A stretch of DNA of 64,000 nt from Bradysia coprophila (lineage: Eukaryota > Arthropoda > Insecta > Diptera > Sciaridae), in NCBI RefSeq assembly GCF_014529535.1, contig NW_023503632.1, positions 2,108,001 to 2,172,000 on the forward strand, read 5' to 3'. Under the pieces are notes generated by a model that made no database searches, was not told the origin of the DNA, and worked only from the letters and a program-made list of their open reading frames with translations. Each line of letters begins with the position of its first letter. Within the stretch, counting starts at the first letter, position 1. A program made the position numbers and the translations under genes. Positions 61,168-64,000 of this stretch are shown here, one piece after another.

Positions 61168-61232
61168 ACGATATTATCGTTCAAAAAACGATAATATCGT
61201 TTGATAATGTTGTCGTGGGCGATATTATCGTG
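61168..61232. repeat. Cluster of CGATATTATCG-type palindromes
   Basis: Three perfect or near-perfect palindromes in 65 bases: GAACGATATTATCGTTC, AACGATAATATCGTT and GCGATATTATCGTG. They could be protein-binding sites, the core of a decayed tandem repeat, or form alternative hairpins with each other. Confidence 0.55.
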
Positions 61233-62559
61233 CGGCGGAAATAAATTGAGTAGAAAATTCGTATTATGAGGAAACGTGCAGCTAGCTAGAGATTGCTCGG
61301 CGATTCTTTTATTTTAATTAACTGTAAAGGCAGACACTTTTCTATGAAAACTTTTTCCGATTTTTGTAAAAAAAATCCAATTTTTTCCCGATTTTCCACC
61401 AAATTTTCACGATTTTCCCTAAAATTGTTTTTAATTTTTTTTTTAAATTGTGAAAATCGTTTTCATAAAAAAAGGTTTTGTTTCAAAGCTTGAACCGAAG
61501 TTATAAGCAAGAAACATTTTTTTATCAGTTCAAAATTACAGAACCTGGGATAAAAATGAAAATACTAGTTTTTGTGAGTTTTTTGACCTAGGCCTCGCCT
61601 CGGCTTTTAATACGTATAGTTATGTAGAAGACTAGTCGAGCATTGTTATGATGTCGTCGGTCATAAAATCATAAAATGTTTTTTCATGTGTCGGGGCCGA
61701 AAATGAGGAAGTTTTGAGATTTTTCTCGGGTTTTCGACCACTTACATGAAATTTTTTTTGAGTATCTGTTTTGGACGATTGATCTTAGGCACTTTCGCAT
61801 GTAGCCCTCACTTCATTCGGGCTACAACTCGCGAAATTGCCTAAAAACAATCGTCCAAAGCAGATACACAAATAACCAAGGGCCCTCTCAATAGAACAAA
61901 CTGACAAATTAAAATGAAAAATCATATGTTTAAATGTGTGTGTGACAGCTTCGTGTGCAGACAGTATAGGGACTCTTAATGTCAAAAGTAAGGGACTCAT
62001 AACGTCAAATAACTATTGTTTTTCTGTCACTACGATTTGTTTTGTAATAAATGTTTCTTCTCTTTTTCCTGAAAAGTAAGACTTTTCTTTAAACGGACCG
62101 TTGTCGTATTGTTGTTGTGTAGCTAAAAATATTGTTTTTAGCCCCGTACGAAGTACTGGAGGCTTATAAGATTAATATGCCGTTTGTAACATGTTGAATT
62201 GGAAGCAGACGGTTACGGCAAAAAATTAGTCTATGTTCATAGATAACGAATCCGCAATAAAAAACAAGGCATCAGAACAGTCGGAGCGTTTGCTGCGACT
62301 TAGTTCCGTACGATCCGTAATCCTATTTCGTCCGTAACCATAATACGTCCGTAGCCGTAATACGCCCGGAACCCTAATACGTCTACAACCCTCTAATGCG
62401 TCTGTTACCAAAATGCAAGTCAAGTTGGGCATGGTCAAATTTACTGAAAGTGTTCATTTTTAAAATTGCGCATAGCGCAATTACGAAAGCCCGTACGAAG
62501 TACCTCTCAAATAAAACCAACAATTTACGACATTATTTTATAAACCCAAATTTTTTTGC
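61233..62559. other. Intergenic, dispersed repeats
   Basis: No recognised gene. The composite family B element lies at 61682-61870. A segment at 62140-62220 matches 17740-17820 inverted. A TACG-rich stretch at 62300-62400 repeats CGTCCGTA.CC.TAATACG-like units imperfectly. Confidence 0.4.
61682..61870. mobile_element. Single-arm copy of the 34900 composite, with family B element
   Basis: TTTTCATGTGTCGGGGCCGA onwards matches one arm of 34900-35263 with scattered substitutions. It ends in a complete family B palindrome (GTATCTGTTTTGGACGATTG ... CAATCGTCCAAAGCAGATAC). This shows the two modules existed together before or without the arm duplication. Confidence 0.6.
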
Positions 62560-63825
62560 CAACTTTCCATTGGGTATTCAATTACCTCTCAAATAAAACA
62601 AAAACTAGCAAAATCGGTTGAGATTTACTCGATTTATGTGCAAAAAGCACTTAGGGCCGAGTAGCGGCCTTAGTCCAAGGGCGCAAATTTGAAACTTTTT
62701 TTGCCATCATTCTATTCGGCATTCAATTATCTCTCAAATGAAACAAAAACTAGCAAAATCGGATGAGATTTACTCGATTTATGTGCAAAAAACACTTAGG
62801 GCCGAGTAGCGGCCTTAGTCCAAGGGCCCAAATTTGAAAAATTTTTCGCCACGTTCTTTTCGGTATTCAATTACCTTCCATAAAAAACTAAATCTAGCAA
62901 AATCGGATGAGATTTACTCGATTTATGTGCAAAAAACACTTAGGGCCGAGTAGCGGCCTTAGTCCAAGGGCCCAAATTTTAAACTTCTTTCGCCACGTTC
63001 TTTTCGGTATTCAATTACCTTCCATAAAAAACTAAATCTAGCAAAATCGGATGAGATTTACTCGATTTATGTGCAAAAAACACTTAGGGCCGAGTAGCGG
63101 CCTTAGTCCAAGGGCCCAAATTTGAAACTTTTTTTGCCATCATTCTATTCGGCATTCAACTATCTCTCAAATGAAACAAAATCTAGCAAAATCGGATGAG
63201 ATTTACTCGATTTATGTGCAAAAAACACTTAGGGCCGAGTAGCGGCCTTAGTCCAAGGGCCCAAATTTGAAACATTTTTTGCCATCATTCTATTCGGTAT
63301 TCAATTATCTCTCAAATAAAACAAAATCTAGCAAAATCGGATGAGATTTACTCGATTTATGTGCAAAAAACACTTAGGGCCGAGTAGCGGCCTTAGTCCA
63401 AGGGCCCAAATTTGAAACTTTTTTTGCCATCATTCTATTCGGCATTCAACTATCTCTCAAATGAAACAAAATCTAGCAAAATCGGATGAGATTTACTCGA
63501 TTTATGTGCAAAAAACACTTAGGGCCGAGTAGCGGCCTTAGTCCAAGGGCCCAAATTTGAAACATTTTTTGCCATCATTCTATTCGGTATTCAATTATCT
63601 CTCAAATAAAACAAAATCTAGCAAAATCGGATGAGATTTACTCGATTTATGTGCAAAAAACACTTAGGGCCGAGTAGCGGCCTTAGTCCAAGGGCCCAAA
63701 TTTGAAACTTTTTTCGCCACGTTCTTTTCGGTATTCAATTACCTTCCATAAAAAACTAAATCTGGCAAAATCGGATGAGATTTACTCGATTTATGTGGAA
63801 AAAACACTTAGGGCCGAGTAACGAC
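62560..63825. repeat. Tandem satellite of about 145 bp, about nine copies
   Basis: Head-to-tail units with AGCAAAATCGGATGAGATTT, ACTCGATTTATGTGCAAAAA, CACTTAGGGCCGAGTAGCGG and CCTTAGTCCAAGGGC. Two alternating spacer types occur (TTGCCATCATTCTATTCGGC and CGCCACGTTCTTTTCGGTAT), some with ACCTTCCATAAAAAACTAAA and some with TCTCAAATGAAACAAAA. Pairs of units recur as higher-order blocks (about 63115-63405 and 63405-63695). The last copy degrades at 63805-63825. No coding content. Confidence 0.85.
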
Positions 63826-64000
63826 CTTTGAGCCCTCCCAACAAGCTCGCGTTGCATCCCACACAAAAACAATGTTCAGCAACTTTGTTCTACTCGTCAA
63901 TACCTTTCATTTGATATATCACAAGCAGCTATTACGTGCGTATTTCGGTAGATATCGTCGAAAGACTGAAAAACACCTATAGGGCCCTAGCTCTGGAAGG
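63826..64000. repeat. Dispersed repeat at window edge
   Basis: Contains ATACCTTTCATTTGATATATCACA and GATATCGTCGAAAGACTGAA, resembling the segment at 57680-57720. It is cut by the window end, so its extent is unknown. Confidence 0.4.

Overview
The window looks like chromosomal DNA of an insect, most likely a lower (nematoceran) fly. It is AT-rich, with short-intron genes using GT-AG splice sites. The proteins have insect-type counterparts: cinnamon/gephyrin, stathmin, V-ATPase subunit D, a LUC7L3-type splicing factor and RtcB. Many small inverted-repeat elements lie between and inside the genes. A family-level guess (fungus-gnat-like) is inference only. I saw no rRNA, tRNA, CRISPR or prokaryotic operon structure.

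Layout. 1-8.2 kb: a decayed retroelement-like ORF at the left edge, then a short annexin gene (minus, 1390-3440), then about 4.8 kb without a recognisable gene. 8.2-10.5 kb: a complete eight-exon cinnamon/gephyrin molybdenum-cofactor gene (minus). 10.5-19.4 kb: a repeat-dominated block with two large foldback elements (11164-12730 and 14600-16507), a small TIR element, a near-perfect hairpin and a 0.7-kb inverted-repeat element. 22.5-31.7 kb: stathmin (minus) with two candidate alternative 5' exons. 28.6-35.9 kb: a cluster of MITE-like inverted repeats, some nested. 35.9-37.3 kb: a two-exon mu-class glutathione S-transferase (minus) and an orphan C-terminal exon of an SLC17-type transporter. 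39.4-40.9 kb: V-ATPase subunit D (plus). 41.7-44.7 kb: a 3-kb foldback element whose two arms are arrays of a 61-bp repeat in opposite orientation. 45.5-46.9 kb: LUC7L3-like U1 snRNP factor (plus). 51.1-56.5 kb: a seven-exon gene for a ~1330-residue protein I cannot name (minus), with a SUMO-interacting-like motif and a propeller-like C-terminus. 59.3-61.0 kb: RtcB tRNA ligase (plus). 61.1-64.0 kb: dispersed repeats and a ~145-bp tandem satellite.

The genes are independent single-gene transcription units rather than a pathway cluster: membrane binding (annexin), cofactor synthesis (cinnamon), microtubule regulation (stathmin), detoxification (GST), proton pumping (V-ATPase D), splicing (LUC7L3) and tRNA splicing/RNA repair (RtcB). 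Exon boundaries were worked out by hand from splice signals and reading-frame phase. For every complete gene the exon lengths sum to an uninterrupted reading frame. The most unusual items are the mu-class GST in what looks like a fly, the annexin missing most of its third repeat, the 61-bp-array foldback, and a 31-bp minimal copy of a hAT-like MITE at the end of the transporter exon.
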